A stretch of 64,000 nt of DNA from Rhodospirillaceae bacterium (GTDB taxonomy: Bacteria > Pseudomonadota > Alphaproteobacteria > Dongiales > Dongiaceae). The stretch spans positions 682,001-746,000 of the forward strand of contig JADJQM010000003.1 of assembly GCA_016712715.1 (NCBI GenBank), read 5' to 3'. Shown piece after piece: positions 54,135 through 63,677 of the stretch. Both the position numbers and the translations under genes were made by a program. Below the pieces are notes generated by a model. That model did no database searches. It saw only the letters and a program-made list of their open reading frames with translations, and was not told where the DNA came from. The first letter of the stretch is position 1, and every line of letters starts with the position of its first letter.

Positions 54135-55355
54135 CTGTGCCATGGCATCGAGCAGGCGGCCCTGATAAAGCGAAATGCCGAGCTTGCCGCCGATCTCCAG
54201 CCCCTGCTCCGAATCGACCCGGCACAGGATGATGCGCTCGCGGCCGAAGCGCTCGACCGCCGCCTGCATGCGCTCGCCCTGGGTGGTGGTGCAATCGTCG
54301 TAAAAGGCCGGCGTCCAGATCACCTTGATGAGATCGACATTGAGCTGGTCCCGGTCGAGCATCGGCAGGAGCTGGTATTTCACCTGGTCGAGAATGATCT
54401 TGTAGCCGCGTTCTTTGAGGAAATCGCGCGCAAAGGCGAAATCCTCCGGATCGCTGAAATAATCGGTTGCCGGCAATTCGATGGCCAGCGGCCCGCGTTC
54501 CTTGTTGTTGGTGGCGCGGTCGAAATCGATGAATTCCGGCGACAGCACCGTACCCAGCGACAGGTTCAAGCTGGCATTCTTCAGCATCGGCTGATAGTCC
54601 TGCCGCGGCATCAGCGCCAGCATGCGCGCATCGAGCACCCGCGCCAGATGCTGGAACAGCGCCTTGTCGGCCGTGACGTTGTAGCCCGGCGCCACGGTCT
54701 GGGCCAGGAACGGCATCGAGAAGAAAAGCTCGGTCAGGATCGGTGCCGGCTTGGCCCCGGGGATAATCGCGAACACCTGCTGGCGGCGCAGGACGTTGGC
54801 GAGATCCGCGTTGATGATGGCTTTTTCCAGCTTCTCCAGGATGGCCGGATTGATCATCGTGCCGCGCCCATCCTCCAGCGGTGCACCGCTCTTGGCAGCT
54901 GCGACCGCTTGGGCACTGGCCTTGCGGCGGTCGTCGCTGTGCCGGCGCGCCAGGTCGACGAAATTCTCCCATTCGACTTCGATGTCGTACCACGAGCAGA
55001 AGGGCGGCGGGCTGCGCGATGGGCTGGGCGGCGCCGAGAACAGGGGGTCCTCTTTGAACATCGCCTTGATATGGCGCACATATATATCGATATCGTCTTC
55101 GCTGGCGCCCTTGGTCAGCGCCACCACATCATTGTTCCACAGCTGATAGACACCGGCGTCGAAGCGCTTCACCAGCGGCTCCAGGATCTGCTTGGCGACG
55201 CGGATATGATGCGGGCGCTGGTTATAGGGCCGCAACTGCGACAGGTGAATCTGCACCGCCCGCCAGCCGGCGCGATGCCGCTCCAGCCGTTCGGCATAAT
55301 CGAGGAGCAGCTCCTCGTCGGTTGTCGTGCGCCCGTCTTTGGCCCGCTCGTTCAT
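54123..55355 (-). CDS. Cytoplasmic protein with degenerate EAL domain
   Basis: A 410-residue soluble protein; I take ATG 55355 (MNERAKDGRTTTDEEL) after a G-rich stretch. Residues 1-150 are a charged region not recognised. The C-terminal half follows the EAL fold: LNLSLGTVLSPEF, LAIELPATDYFSDPE, FLKERGYKIILDQVKY, LIKVIWTPAF and SEQGLEIGGKLGISLYQGRL. The catalytic and metal motifs (EALLR, DDFGTG, KID) are absent or replaced (LDQV for DDFG), so it is probably not a phosphodiesterase; it may bind c-di-GMP or act as a scaffold. It follows the LapG-like protease gene on the same strand (157-base gap). Confidence 0.7.
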   Translation of the reverse strand: MNERAKDGRTTTDEELLLDYAERLERHRAGWRAVQIHLSQLRPYNQRPHHIRVAKQILEPLVKRFDAGVYQLWNNDVVALTKGASEDDIDIYVRHIKAMFKEDPLFSAPPSPSRSPPPFCSWYDIEVEWENFVDLARRHSDDRRKASAQAVAAAKSGAPLEDGRGTMINPAILEKLEKAIINADLANVLRRQQVFAIIPGAKPAPILTELFFSMPFLAQTVAPGYNVTADKALFQHLARVLDARMLALMPRQDYQPMLKNASLNLSLGTVLSPEFIDFDRATNNKERGPLAIELPATDYFSDPEDFAFARDFLKERGYKIILDQVKYQLLPMLDRDQLNVDLIKVIWTPAFYDDCTTTQGERMQAAVERFGRERIILCRVDSEQGLEIGGKLGISLYQGRLLDAMAQAKT

Positions 55356-55512
55356 CCCCCAACCCCTGACCTTGTTCCCAACCCGGTACCGATTACCCAC
55401 AACCGTTCAGCCCGGCGGGCCGGCGGCAAGACAGGAAGCCTAGGCTGCCCGAGTCGCTGCCGAACCCGCAACAAACGGTCGATTCTTATACCCTTGATTC
55501 GGGGCACGCGCC

Positions 55513-56196
55513 TCAGCGTCGATGCAGCCACCAGCCCTTTTCGTTGATCGAATAGACCGGCTGGTAATGCTTGATGCTGTTGGCCGGCACCACACTCTTG
55601 ATCTGGTTGTCGAGCAGCAGGGCATCCGAGCCATTATAGACGATCAGCACGGCATGGCCGACGCCAAGATTGAGGTCCTGCAGCGCCACCACGCGCATGT
55701 CCTCGATCGGTATCCCCAGTGCTTTGAGGGCCATGAACTTGGCGATGGCGTAATCCTCGCAATCGCCGTTTTTCTTGAGGAACTGGAACGGCGTCGCCCA
55801 GTAATCCTCCTTGCCCCAGTTCCGCATGTCGATGATGTATTTTTTGGAATTAAGGAGCTTGTTGACCTCTTTGATCTGGGTCAGCCGGTCCTTGTCCTTG
55901 AGGTCCTCGATCAGGCCCGACCAACCCTTGGTGGTGCAGGTATCCGAACTGCACGGAGCGCCATCCTTCCAGCGCCCGATCATGTCGAGCCATTTGGGAA
56001 ATTTCTTGAGGTTCTTCGACGGCAGCTCGATCGAGCTGAAGATTTTCGGATAGGTGCGCGCCTCGGCGCTGCCGACAAGGAGGGCCGGGGCAAGGGCGAA
56101 AGCCAGGCATGACAGGACCACGGCACGGACGCCGCGACCGGTCCAGCGCCGCCACCGTCGCTTTTGCGCTTGCCCCGGCATTCCCCCCGGCCTCAT
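55513..56196 (-). CDS. Transglutaminase-like cysteine protease (BTLCP/LapG-like), periplasmic
   Basis: A 227-residue protein with a basic N-terminus and signal peptide (about 22-46, AVVLSCLAFALAPALL, cleavage near SAEA). The catalytic triad of bacterial transglutaminase-like cysteine proteinases is visible: KKNGDCEDYAIAK (C146), LGVGHAVLIV (H181) and LLLDNQ (D196). LapG, the best-known member, cleaves large adhesins to release biofilm cells and is held in check by the c-di-GMP receptor LapD. No LapD-like membrane protein or adhesin is encoded next to it, but a degenerate EAL protein follows and a membrane signalling protein is divergent. Confidence 0.88.
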   Translation of the reverse strand: MRPGGMPGQAQKRRWRRWTGRGVRAVVLSCLAFALAPALLVGSAEARTYPKIFSSIELPSKNLKKFPKWLDMIGRWKDGAPCSSDTCTTKGWSGLIEDLKDKDRLTQIKEVNKLLNSKKYIIDMRNWGKEDYWATPFQFLKKNGDCEDYAIAKFMALKALGIPIEDMRVVALQDLNLGVGHAVLIVYNGSDALLLDNQIKSVVPANSIKHYQPVYSINEKGWWLHRR

Positions 56197-56399
56197 CCTG
56201 TCACCTGTCCTGAAACGATCACGATGCTACACGCAGCGTGTGACCGGCAAAATTCATTGGCAACCAATATTAACACCGCCGGGACAACTGCCTTTTCGCA
56301 AAAGCCTCAATTGGCGACGCCAAAAAGCCATGCTAATGTATCATCTTGAATATTTCTGCCAACCCATTGATTCAGCGATCATGAACCGGGAGATTTGAC

Positions 56400-58517
56400 G
56401 TGGCCGAACCATTGCCGGGGGATTCTTTGACCGCCACCAGCCCCGAGGAAACGAGGTCCAAATACGACCTCAGGGTCATTTTTCCGGCCATCATCCTGGT
56501 CCTGCTCGCGATCATCGGCCTGGTTGCCGTCAGCTATTTCGTGGCCCAGGAGCGCGAGCGCGAGGAAACCCAGTGGCAGTTGCGCATGGGCATCGTCGCC
56601 GACAGCCGCTTCACCGACATCGACCGCTGGCTGAACCGCCAGCTCGATGAGCTCACCGGCCTCGCCAAGAACGAATCCCTGCAGATCTACACCGACCAGA
56701 TCAACGAATTGTCGGCCGATTCCACCCAGACCGACCAGGTAGAGGCGCTGCGCGACTATCTGCGCAATCTCCTCACCGTCACGGCCGACCGCACCGGCTT
56801 TGCCCTGCCCAACACGGACGGCAGCGATGTGCCGGCCAATGTCTCGGAGACCGGCGTCGCCGGCCTCATGATCATCGACAGCCAGGGCAATGTCGTGGCG
56901 GCCTCGCCCGGTGCCCCGCCTTTCACCGGCGAATTGCAGGCCTTCGTCTCCGGCCAGACGCAGGGCCAGCGCGTCATCGGCGACATGCGCCTCAACAGCC
57001 GCGGGGTTCCCAGCATGGCCTTCGTCGTGCCGATCCTCGCCGCGCAAACCGAAGGCGCCCAGGCGACGCAGATCGGCATCATCCTCGGCGTCAAGGAAGT
57101 GGGTCCGGAAATCTTCCCGCTGCTGAAGCAGCCGGGCGATGCCAGCGCCACGGCCAAATCCATCCTGGTGCGCTTCCAGGACGGCAAGATCACCTATCTC
57201 TCGCCCGATGAGAACGGCAAGCCGATGGCGGTCGAGCTCGATGCCGACACGCCCGATCTCGATACCGCCTTCGCAGCACAGAAACCCGGCGCCTTCGCCA
57301 CCGACAAGCGCAACGCCGCCGGCGACCGGGTACTGGTGACCGGCCGTGCCTTCACGCTGGTGCCCTGGGTGCTCGCCCATACCATCAACTATGACGAGGC
57401 GCTGGGTGCCGCCGAGGCACGCTTCCGCAACCTCACCATCTATCTGTTCCTCGCGGTGGCGCTGGTCTTCGTGATCATCATCGCCGTCTGGCGCCATGGC
57501 TCCTCGCGCCGCGCCAGCCAGGCAGCGCATCTGTTCCAGAACATGGCCAACAAGTTCGAAAGCCAGAAGAACCTGCTGCAATTGGTGACCGACAGCCAGC
57601 CGACGCAGATCTTCATTCTCGACGACAAGGACCGCTACCAGTTCGCCAACAGCCAGGCCTCAAAGGCCGCCGGCATCCCCACGGCCGAGATGATCGGCAA
57701 GCCGATCGCCAACGTGCTGGGGCCGCAGGCGGCCAAGCGCTACATCACGCTGAGCCATGAGGCGATCGAACTGAAGCACGAGGTCTCCGACGTTGCCCGG
57801 TCCGAGGAGAACGGCAAGGTCAAGGTGGTTCAATCCGAGCACATCCCGCTGAAGGACCCGAGCGGCATGCCGAAATCGGTCCTGACCGTCGAACGCGACA
57901 TCACCGACGTGGTGACCGAACGCGAACGCCGCGCCCGCATCCTCAATCAGTTGGTGAAGACACTGGTCGACGTGGTCGACAAGCGCGACCCCTTCGCCGC
58001 CCAGCATTCCTCGCGCGTGGCTAGGGTGGCCCGCGCCGTCGCCAAGGAAATGGGCCTGACCGAGGTCGAGACCGAAACCGCCGACATCGCCGGCAACCTT
58101 CTCAACCTCGGCAAGATCCTCATCCCCGAGCAGGTCCTCTCCAAGACCGGCCAGCTCACCGAGGCCGAGCGCGACATGATCAAGAACTCGATCCAGACCA
58201 GCGCCGATCTGCTGCAGGGCATCGAGTTCGACGGCCCGGTCGTCCTCACCCTGCGCCAGGCGCAGGCCAATTGGGACGGCACCGGCCAGCCGCCGGGCCT
58301 TGCCGGCGACGATATCATCGTCACGGCCAGGGTGATCGCCGTCGCCAACGCCTTCATCGGCATGATCAGTGAACGCGCCTTCCGCTCGGCACTCAGCATC
58401 GACGACGCCATCGAGAACCTGATGAAGGGATCCGGCAAAGCCTTCGACCGCCGCGTCGTCGCCGCCATGGTCAATTATCTCGACAACCGAGGCGGCCGCG
58501 CCGAACTGGAAAAGTAG
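56400..58517 (+). CDS. Membrane sensor with Cache-like, PAS and degenerate HD-GYP domains
   Basis: A 705-residue protein, GTG start at 56400 with GGGAG upstream. Transmembrane segments about 26-47 and 343-362 enclose a periplasmic Cache-like sensor (about 50-340). PAS follows (TDSQPTQIFILDDKDRYQF, about 400-500), then an HD-GYP region (about 515-690). It keeps KRDPFAAQHSSRVARVARAV but has LLNLGKILIPEQVLSK in place of the LHDIGK motif (HD replaced by LN) and WDGTGQPPGL instead of WDGTGYP, without the HHE. Metal ligands are thus missing, so c-di-GMP hydrolysis is unlikely; it may have a regulatory role. Divergent from the LapG-like gene. Confidence 0.82.
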   Translation: MAEPLPGDSLTATSPEETRSKYDLRVIFPAIILVLLAIIGLVAVSYFVAQEREREETQWQLRMGIVADSRFTDIDRWLNRQLDELTGLAKNESLQIYTDQINELSADSTQTDQVEALRDYLRNLLTVTADRTGFALPNTDGSDVPANVSETGVAGLMIIDSQGNVVAASPGAPPFTGELQAFVSGQTQGQRVIGDMRLNSRGVPSMAFVVPILAAQTEGAQATQIGIILGVKEVGPEIFPLLKQPGDASATAKSILVRFQDGKITYLSPDENGKPMAVELDADTPDLDTAFAAQKPGAFATDKRNAAGDRVLVTGRAFTLVPWVLAHTINYDEALGAAEARFRNLTIYLFLAVALVFVIIIAVWRHGSSRRASQAAHLFQNMANKFESQKNLLQLVTDSQPTQIFILDDKDRYQFANSQASKAAGIPTAEMIGKPIANVLGPQAAKRYITLSHEAIELKHEVSDVARSEENGKVKVVQSEHIPLKDPSGMPKSVLTVERDITDVVTERERRARILNQLVKTLVDVVDKRDPFAAQHSSRVARVARAVAKEMGLTEVETETADIAGNLLNLGKILIPEQVLSKTGQLTEAERDMIKNSIQTSADLLQGIEFDGPVVLTLRQAQANWDGTGQPPGLAGDDIIVTARVIAVANAFIGMISERAFRSALSIDDAIENLMKGSGKAFDRRVVAAMVNYLDNRGGRAELEK

Positions 58518-58538
58518 GTCATTTGGCGCAGCCCGCAT

Positions 58539-58559
58539 CCCTCCCCTGATGGGGGAGGG
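58539..58559. terminator. GC-rich hairpin between convergent genes
   Basis: CCCTCCCC/GGGGAGGG (58539-58546 with 58552-58559) with a five-base loop, in the 50-base gap between the HD-GYP-like gene and the TAP hydrolase gene. No T-tract, so terminator activity is uncertain; the sequence resembles REP-like palindromes. Confidence 0.4.
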
Positions 58560-58567
58560 TGCATGCG

Positions 58568-60127
58568 TTACTCCACTGGCTTGACGAATTGCGGCGGAGT
58601 CGATTGGACCATGCAGATGTCGCGCGGTGCCGCGTGTGGTTCGTCGAGGAATTTCTGGGCGACATCATTGGCGCAAGGCTCGTTGCCCAGCACGTCATGG
58701 CCGATCCCGTCGAATTCCAGATAGAAGCTGTTGACCAGATGCGCGGCTGCGAGGCGCGCATAGGCCGGCGGCGTCACCGGATCATAAAGCCCGGTCAGCA
58801 GCAGCGTCGGTAGCTCGCTGATGACGGGTTCATTGTCGCTGGCGCGCAGCGGCTGCGGCGGCAGGGCCGCGCGCCAGGCAGCGCAGGTCTCGGCAAAGCT
58901 CTCGCTCTCGCCACCCACGGCCAGCCCCGCCAGCAGCGGATAGCGGCGATAGGCGTTGAGCGCCTTCGCCATGTCGTTGAAAGGCACCTCTTCCTGGCAG
59001 TGCACGCCCAGGAACATCGCATCGCCGAAATCGGGCCGGCCGAGATAATCGGCGATGTACTGGTCGACATCGCGCGTGATCTCGGCCTCGATATGGCGAT
59101 CGTAGAAATCGATCACCTGCGGCACGAGCTCGATATCGGCACGGTTATAGAGGAGGTTGAACAGGCGGTTGATCAGAAAATTGCCGTCGACCACGATCTT
59201 GACCGTGCCATCGCTGTCTGGCTGCGGCCGCGTCAGCTTGAGCGGCTCGGCATCCAGCCGCTTCACGAGAGCGGTGAGCCGCGCGCCGAGATCGGCATAT
59301 TGCAGGTGGCACAAAGCATCCCGCGCGCAGGCGTCGAACACCATGCGGAATGCCCGGTCAGTCGTGGCAGCATCGCCTTCGAGGAACTGCGCCTCGGGCG
59401 GGATCACGGAATCGAGGATCACGCTGCGGATGTCTCTTGGATATTGCCGCATGTATTCGAGGCCGAGCCGCGTGCCGTAGGAAAGGCCGTAGACATTCCA
59501 GGCCGGTACCTTCAGTGCCCGGAAGAGATCGTGGAGGTCGGCCGCGCCGTCGCGGCTGGTATAGGCACCCGGATTGTGGCCCTCCATCACCAGCCGTTTG
59601 GCGCAGGCGGCTGCCGCCTCGCGCTGCAGCTTGCCGGCCATGGCCGCGTCCGACATGGTGAGAAGCTCGAGGGCGATCGCCTCCAGCTCCACGCAATCGA
59701 TGCGCGGTTCGACGAGGCCCGAGCCGCGCTGGTCATAGAGGATGAGGTCGCGCTGGCGCGGCCATTCGGTGTTGGCGACGAACTCCCACCACCATTCGAT
59801 CCGGTCTGGGTCGAGCCAGGCCCCGTCGCCGGGGCCGCCTGCCAGATAGACGACCGGATCCGGCTTCGCCCCCGCGCCGGCGCGAATGATGGCGACCGGC
59901 AGGGACAAGGTCTGGCCCGGACCCACCGCCAGGTCGAAACCCCGCGTCTCCGGCACGTTGAGCCGGTAGCAGTCGACCGTCACATGGGCGGGTGCGTCAG
60001 ACCAGCAATCGACCTTGGCCAGCACCGACGGTTCCACCGAAGGCGCGTCCGCCCACGCGGCCAGCGGCAGGGCGAGGACGACAAGCACAGGAACGACAAG
60101 GACAGGGAACCAGCCGGCAAATCGCAT
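58568..60127 (-). CDS. Exported alpha/beta-hydrolase with TAP-like C-terminal domain
   Basis: A 519-residue protein with a signal peptide (MRFAGWFPVLVVPVLVVLALPLAAWADA written in part: VVPVLVVLALPLAAWA, cleavage near AWADA). The oxyanion segment is YLAGGPGDGAW, LYDQRGSGLVEP follows, the nucleophile is S216 in GLSYGTRLGLEY, the acid is in LLTGLYDPVTPP and the histidine in GIGHDVLG. This is the arrangement of the proline-iminopeptidase/tripeptidyl aminopeptidase type (Abhydrolase_1 plus TAP C-terminal, PF08386). Eight or more cysteines suggest disulfides in the periplasm. It probably removes N-terminal residues from peptides; exact specificity is unknown. Confidence 0.87.
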   Translation of the reverse strand: MRFAGWFPVLVVPVLVVLALPLAAWADAPSVEPSVLAKVDCWSDAPAHVTVDCYRLNVPETRGFDLAVGPGQTLSLPVAIIRAGAGAKPDPVVYLAGGPGDGAWLDPDRIEWWWEFVANTEWPRQRDLILYDQRGSGLVEPRIDCVELEAIALELLTMSDAAMAGKLQREAAAACAKRLVMEGHNPGAYTSRDGAADLHDLFRALKVPAWNVYGLSYGTRLGLEYMRQYPRDIRSVILDSVIPPEAQFLEGDAATTDRAFRMVFDACARDALCHLQYADLGARLTALVKRLDAEPLKLTRPQPDSDGTVKIVVDGNFLINRLFNLLYNRADIELVPQVIDFYDRHIEAEITRDVDQYIADYLGRPDFGDAMFLGVHCQEEVPFNDMAKALNAYRRYPLLAGLAVGGESESFAETCAAWRAALPPQPLRASDNEPVISELPTLLLTGLYDPVTPPAYARLAAAHLVNSFYLEFDGIGHDVLGNEPCANDVAQKFLDEPHAAPRDICMVQSTPPQFVKPVE

Positions 60128-60336
60128 TGTTACCTACAATCGGGCCACATCACGCATGCGTGACAGGGGCACTTTGCTTGCAGCCGGCGCCCTCGGCAAG
60201 GCCGATCATCGGCACCGGGCATCAGCATCTGTGGCAAAGCAGCCGCCCGATGGCTAGACTGCGGCCAACGTCAAAATACGAGACCTCCCGCCCGGCGCTG
60301 CCCGCGTCCGGGACGGGAGCGGGAAAAGAAACAGGG

Positions 60337-62976
60337 ATGGTGCCTTCGGATTCGATCAGCGACCAGCCGCCGGCTCCGGCGCCGGAATCGCCGCCGCCGC
60401 TCGCCGGACGTCGCCTCGGTTGGGGCCGGCGCCTGTTGCGGCTGGCGCTGCGCATCATGGCGCTGCTGCTCCTCGCCATGGCGGTTTCGCTCGTCTTTCG
60501 CGTCGACCTCCTCAACCGTGCGGCACCCTGGCTGCTCAGCCGCGAGCTGTCCCTGCCGGTCGACCTCGCCGTCCATAATCTCGACTGGCGCGGCGCCCAT
60601 ATCGACCGGCTGGTCCTTGGCAGCCAGCGCGACCTCGTCATCGAGGATATCAATCTCACCTACGATCCCTGGAACGGGCGGCTGGAGGCGGTCGAGATCG
60701 GCCGTGTCGCTTTGCTGGCGCGCTACGACACGCATTTCAGCCTGGGCGAGCTCGACCCCCTCATCGACCAGCTCCGCGCCATGGCGGCGGCACCCAGTGA
60801 TCCCGCAGCGCCGGGCGCGCCCCTGCCCGACGTGCTGGTGAAGTCGATCGATATCGGCCTCACCTCGCCCGTGGGCTTCATCACCGGCAGCGGCCAGGCC
60901 AATCTCAATGCCCAGGCGATCATTGCCCAGTTCACCCTGCGCGAGCAGCAGGATTACGCCCGCATCGACATCAGCCTCGCGGCCCCCCTGGTGAAGGACG
61001 GCAAGCCGCCACTGGGCGATCTCACCTTGGTCATGGATGCGCATTCGGCCCTCTGGCCGCTCTTCGGCCTCGCCCAGCCGACCGGCGGCAACATCAAGGC
61101 CAGCGCCCATCTCCGCATGCCCGAAAGCGATCCCGCCAACACCAGCGCCGATGCGCCGCTGGCCCTCGCCGAATGGTCGCTGGAAGCGGTCGATTTCGCC
61201 TATCCGGGCCTGGCAGCGCCCATCGCCGGCACCCTCACGGGCGAGGCGGCCTACGGTCAGGACTGGCTCACCCTCGACAAGATCTCGGGCGGTTTCAAGG
61301 GCGGCCTCAGCGCGCCCTTTGCCGCCAAGCTCGGCGGCAATCTGCGCGTCTCCCCCCTGCTGGCGGCGCAGGAAATCAGCGGCGACCTCGCGCTGGCGGC
61401 CGATGGCGGCGATCTTTCCTTTCCGGGCGTTGTCGCCAGGCAGGTGAAGCTCGCCCTCGACCTGGCACTCACAGGCAAGGTCGATGCCGCCGCCGGCAGT
61501 TACCTCGACCTCACCTTGACCAAGCCCGGTTCGCTCAGCGTGAACCATCTCAACCTGAGCGAAGGCGCCCTCGTTCTGCCCAAGCCGACCACACTCGCCC
61601 TCCGGCCCGAGCCACTGCCGGCGGCCCATCTCACCTTCGCCGGCGGCAAGGCCCTCGCCGCCGATATCAAGCTCGCATTGGGAAAATCGACCCTGACCGT
61701 CGAACCGAAAGGGTCTGCCGAGCGACTGTTGATAGCGATGACCAGTGCCACGCTCAGCGGCCGCTATGAAGACGCCGCCCCACTCGCCCTCACCTTTGCC
61801 ACCAAGGGCGCGCAGGTGGTAGCGCCCACCCGTGGCCTGACGCTCGGCAATGTGGCACTCTCCGTGATCTCCGATGCGAAAGGTATTGCCGCCAAGCTCA
61901 GCACCGGTGCCTTGGCCGGCCTCGGCGCCTTCACCCCCGTGCGCGGCGAGGCGGAAGCGACTCTGCTGGACGGCAAGGCCAGCTTCAAGGCGCGTTTCAC
62001 CGGCGACGACCAGCCGCTCGATCTCCAGCTCAGCGGCAAGGGCGATCTCGCGAAATCCAGTTTTGCAATCGACCTCAAACTGAGTGCGCTCGATTTCGCC
62101 CTGGGCGGCCTGCAGCCCTATAATTTCTTCCCGCCCTTGCGCGACTATCTCGACGACGTCTCCGGGCGCATCGAACTTGAAGGCCCCGTGCGCTATGCCG
62201 GCGGCGCCTTCACCTCGGACCTCAAATTCGGCCTCACCAATTTCTCCGGCAAGGTCGGCCCCGTGCTGCTGACCAACGTCAATTCGGTGATCGAGATCGA
62301 CAAGCCCTGGCCGCTCTCGACCAAGCCGGACCAGGTGGTGGCGGTGGAACTCGCCGATATCGGCCTGCCGCTCACCAACGCCCTCTTCCGCTTCAAGGTG
62401 AGCGACGGCAACCGGCTCGATCTCCAGGAATCGCGCCTCGAGATGGCCGGCGGCAAGGTCTCGCTCGATCCCGCGGTGGTCCTGTTCGACGCACCGGCCC
62501 ATAACCTGAAGCTCACCGTCGACAGCATCTCGGTGGGCGAGTTGTTCGACACGCTGGGCATTGCCGGCCTGACCGGCGAAGGGTCAATTTCCGGTGAAGT
62601 GCCGGTCACCATCTTCCCTGGCGGCATCGCCATTCCAGCGGCCACACTCGCGGCGACCGCCCCCGGCGTGCTGCGCTATGACCGCAATCAGGCCCCCTTG
62701 GCCCTGCAAAGTGCTGGTGAATCGGTCGCCATGGCCTTGGAAGCCTTGGCCGATTTCCATTACGAAAAATTGATCCTGGATCTTAGCCGCAGCCTCGCCG
62801 GCGATGTTACCCTGGGCTTGCATATCAGCGGGCGCAATCCCAGCTTCTACGACGGCTACCCGGTCGAGTTCAACCTGACGGTCGAGGGCCAGCTCGACCA
62901 GGCCCTCAAGGAGGGCTTGGCCGGCTATCGGGTGCCGGATATGATCCAGCAGCAACTTGAGAAGCTATCGCCCTGA
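60337..62976 (+). CDS. ydbH: YdbH-family AsmA-like intermembrane protein
   Basis: An 879-residue protein. I take ATG 60337 (MVPSDSISDQPPAPAPE), preceded by AGGG/GGGAAAAGAAA; the frame is open further upstream without features. One transmembrane segment near residues 37-56 (RLALRIMALLLLAMAVSLVF) is followed by a very long repetitive beta-rich periplasmic part with many GxL/DL repeats. The C-terminal LQPYNFFPPLRDYLDDVSG and YDGYPVEFNLTVEGQLDQ are typical of the YdbH (PF11739, older name dicarboxylate transport) family. In E. coli YdbH together with YnbE forms a bridge for phospholipid transport to the outer membrane. The following two genes are the homologues of YnbE and YdbL. Confidence 0.9.
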   Translation: MVPSDSISDQPPAPAPESPPPLAGRRLGWGRRLLRLALRIMALLLLAMAVSLVFRVDLLNRAAPWLLSRELSLPVDLAVHNLDWRGAHIDRLVLGSQRDLVIEDINLTYDPWNGRLEAVEIGRVALLARYDTHFSLGELDPLIDQLRAMAAAPSDPAAPGAPLPDVLVKSIDIGLTSPVGFITGSGQANLNAQAIIAQFTLREQQDYARIDISLAAPLVKDGKPPLGDLTLVMDAHSALWPLFGLAQPTGGNIKASAHLRMPESDPANTSADAPLALAEWSLEAVDFAYPGLAAPIAGTLTGEAAYGQDWLTLDKISGGFKGGLSAPFAAKLGGNLRVSPLLAAQEISGDLALAADGGDLSFPGVVARQVKLALDLALTGKVDAAAGSYLDLTLTKPGSLSVNHLNLSEGALVLPKPTTLALRPEPLPAAHLTFAGGKALAADIKLALGKSTLTVEPKGSAERLLIAMTSATLSGRYEDAAPLALTFATKGAQVVAPTRGLTLGNVALSVISDAKGIAAKLSTGALAGLGAFTPVRGEAEATLLDGKASFKARFTGDDQPLDLQLSGKGDLAKSSFAIDLKLSALDFALGGLQPYNFFPPLRDYLDDVSGRIELEGPVRYAGGAFTSDLKFGLTNFSGKVGPVLLTNVNSVIEIDKPWPLSTKPDQVVAVELADIGLPLTNALFRFKVSDGNRLDLQESRLEMAGGKVSLDPAVVLFDAPAHNLKLTVDSISVGELFDTLGIAGLTGEGSISGEVPVTIFPGGIAIPAATLAATAPGVLRYDRNQAPLALQSAGESVAMALEALADFHYEKLILDLSRSLAGDVTLGLHISGRNPSFYDGYPVEFNLTVEGQLDQALKEGLAGYRVPDMIQQQLEKLSP

Positions 62977-63015
62977 CGGGAATCAATCCGATGGGCATTA
63001 TTGAAGGTTCGCATC

Positions 63016-63261
63016 ATGACAGGCCGTCCCCCTCAAGATCACCCGCAGCCGCAAGGTGCGGCATTGCAGCCCGGCATACTTCACATCGGCGCCGCATGCC
63101 TGGCACTGAGCCTGCTGGCCGGCTGTAACCCGACCGTGAAGGTCGAGGCGCCGGACAAGCCGATCGTGATCAACCTCAACGTGAAGATCGAGCAGGAGGT
63201 CCGCATCAGGGTCGACAAAGATGTCGACAACCTCGTCAGCTCGAATCCGAACATTTTCTAA
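63016..63261 (+). CDS. ynbE: YnbE-family lipoprotein
   Basis: An 81-residue lipoprotein; I use ATG 63016 (MTGRPPQDHPQPQG) with GAAGG 8 bases upstream. The signal sequence ends in the lipobox SLLAGC, followed by NPTVKVEAPDKPIVINLNVKIEQE, the core of the YnbE family. In E. coli YnbE is anchored in the outer membrane and joins YdbH by beta-strand stacking. The 39-base gap from ydbH and 17-base gap to ydbL indicate an operon. An alternative TTG start at 63001 is less likely. Confidence 0.92.
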   Translation: MTGRPPQDHPQPQGAALQPGILHIGAACLALSLLAGCNPTVKVEAPDKPIVINLNVKIEQEVRIRVDKDVDNLVSSNPNIF

Positions 63262-63278
63262 GTCAGAAAGACAAAACG

Positions 63279-63629
63279 ATGCGTAACGCCTTTCGCTCTC
63301 TCCTGGCCACCCTGCTGCTGATTGGCGGCCTTGGCCTTGCCAGCGCACCGGCCCATGCCGACGCCTTCGACGATGCGCGCGCTGCCGGCCAGGTCGGTGA
63401 GCGCGCCGACGGCTATGCCGCCGTGGTCGATCCCGCGGCACCTGCCAATGTGAAGAACCTGGTCAACGACATCAACGCCAAGCGTCGTGCCGCCTATCAG
63501 AAGATCGCCGATGAAAAGGGCGTGCCGATCGAACAGATTGCCGCCATCACCGCCGAGAAGATCATCCGCGAGATCCTGCAGCCCGGCATGTACTACATGG
63601 ACGCAAGCGGCAGCTGGAAGCAGAAATAG
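63279..63629 (+). CDS. ydbL: YdbL-family periplasmic protein (DUF1318)
   Basis: A 116-residue exported protein with signal peptide MRNAFRSLLATLLLIGGLG and cleavage near AHADA. The mature part FDDARAAGQVGERADGYAAV and NDINAKRRAAYQKIADEKG is the DUF1318 (PF07027) signature. YdbL is the periplasmic chaperone-like partner of YdbH and YnbE. It closes the trio; a MoxR gene starts 48 bases later. Confidence 0.93.
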   Translation: MRNAFRSLLATLLLIGGLGLASAPAHADAFDDARAAGQVGERADGYAAVVDPAAPANVKNLVNDINAKRRAAYQKIADEKGVPIEQIAAITAEKIIREILQPGMYYMDASGSWKQK

Positions 63630-63677
63630 CCGCGTCCCGTTTGACGCCATCTTTGCCGGGAAGGGGACGCCTCGCAG

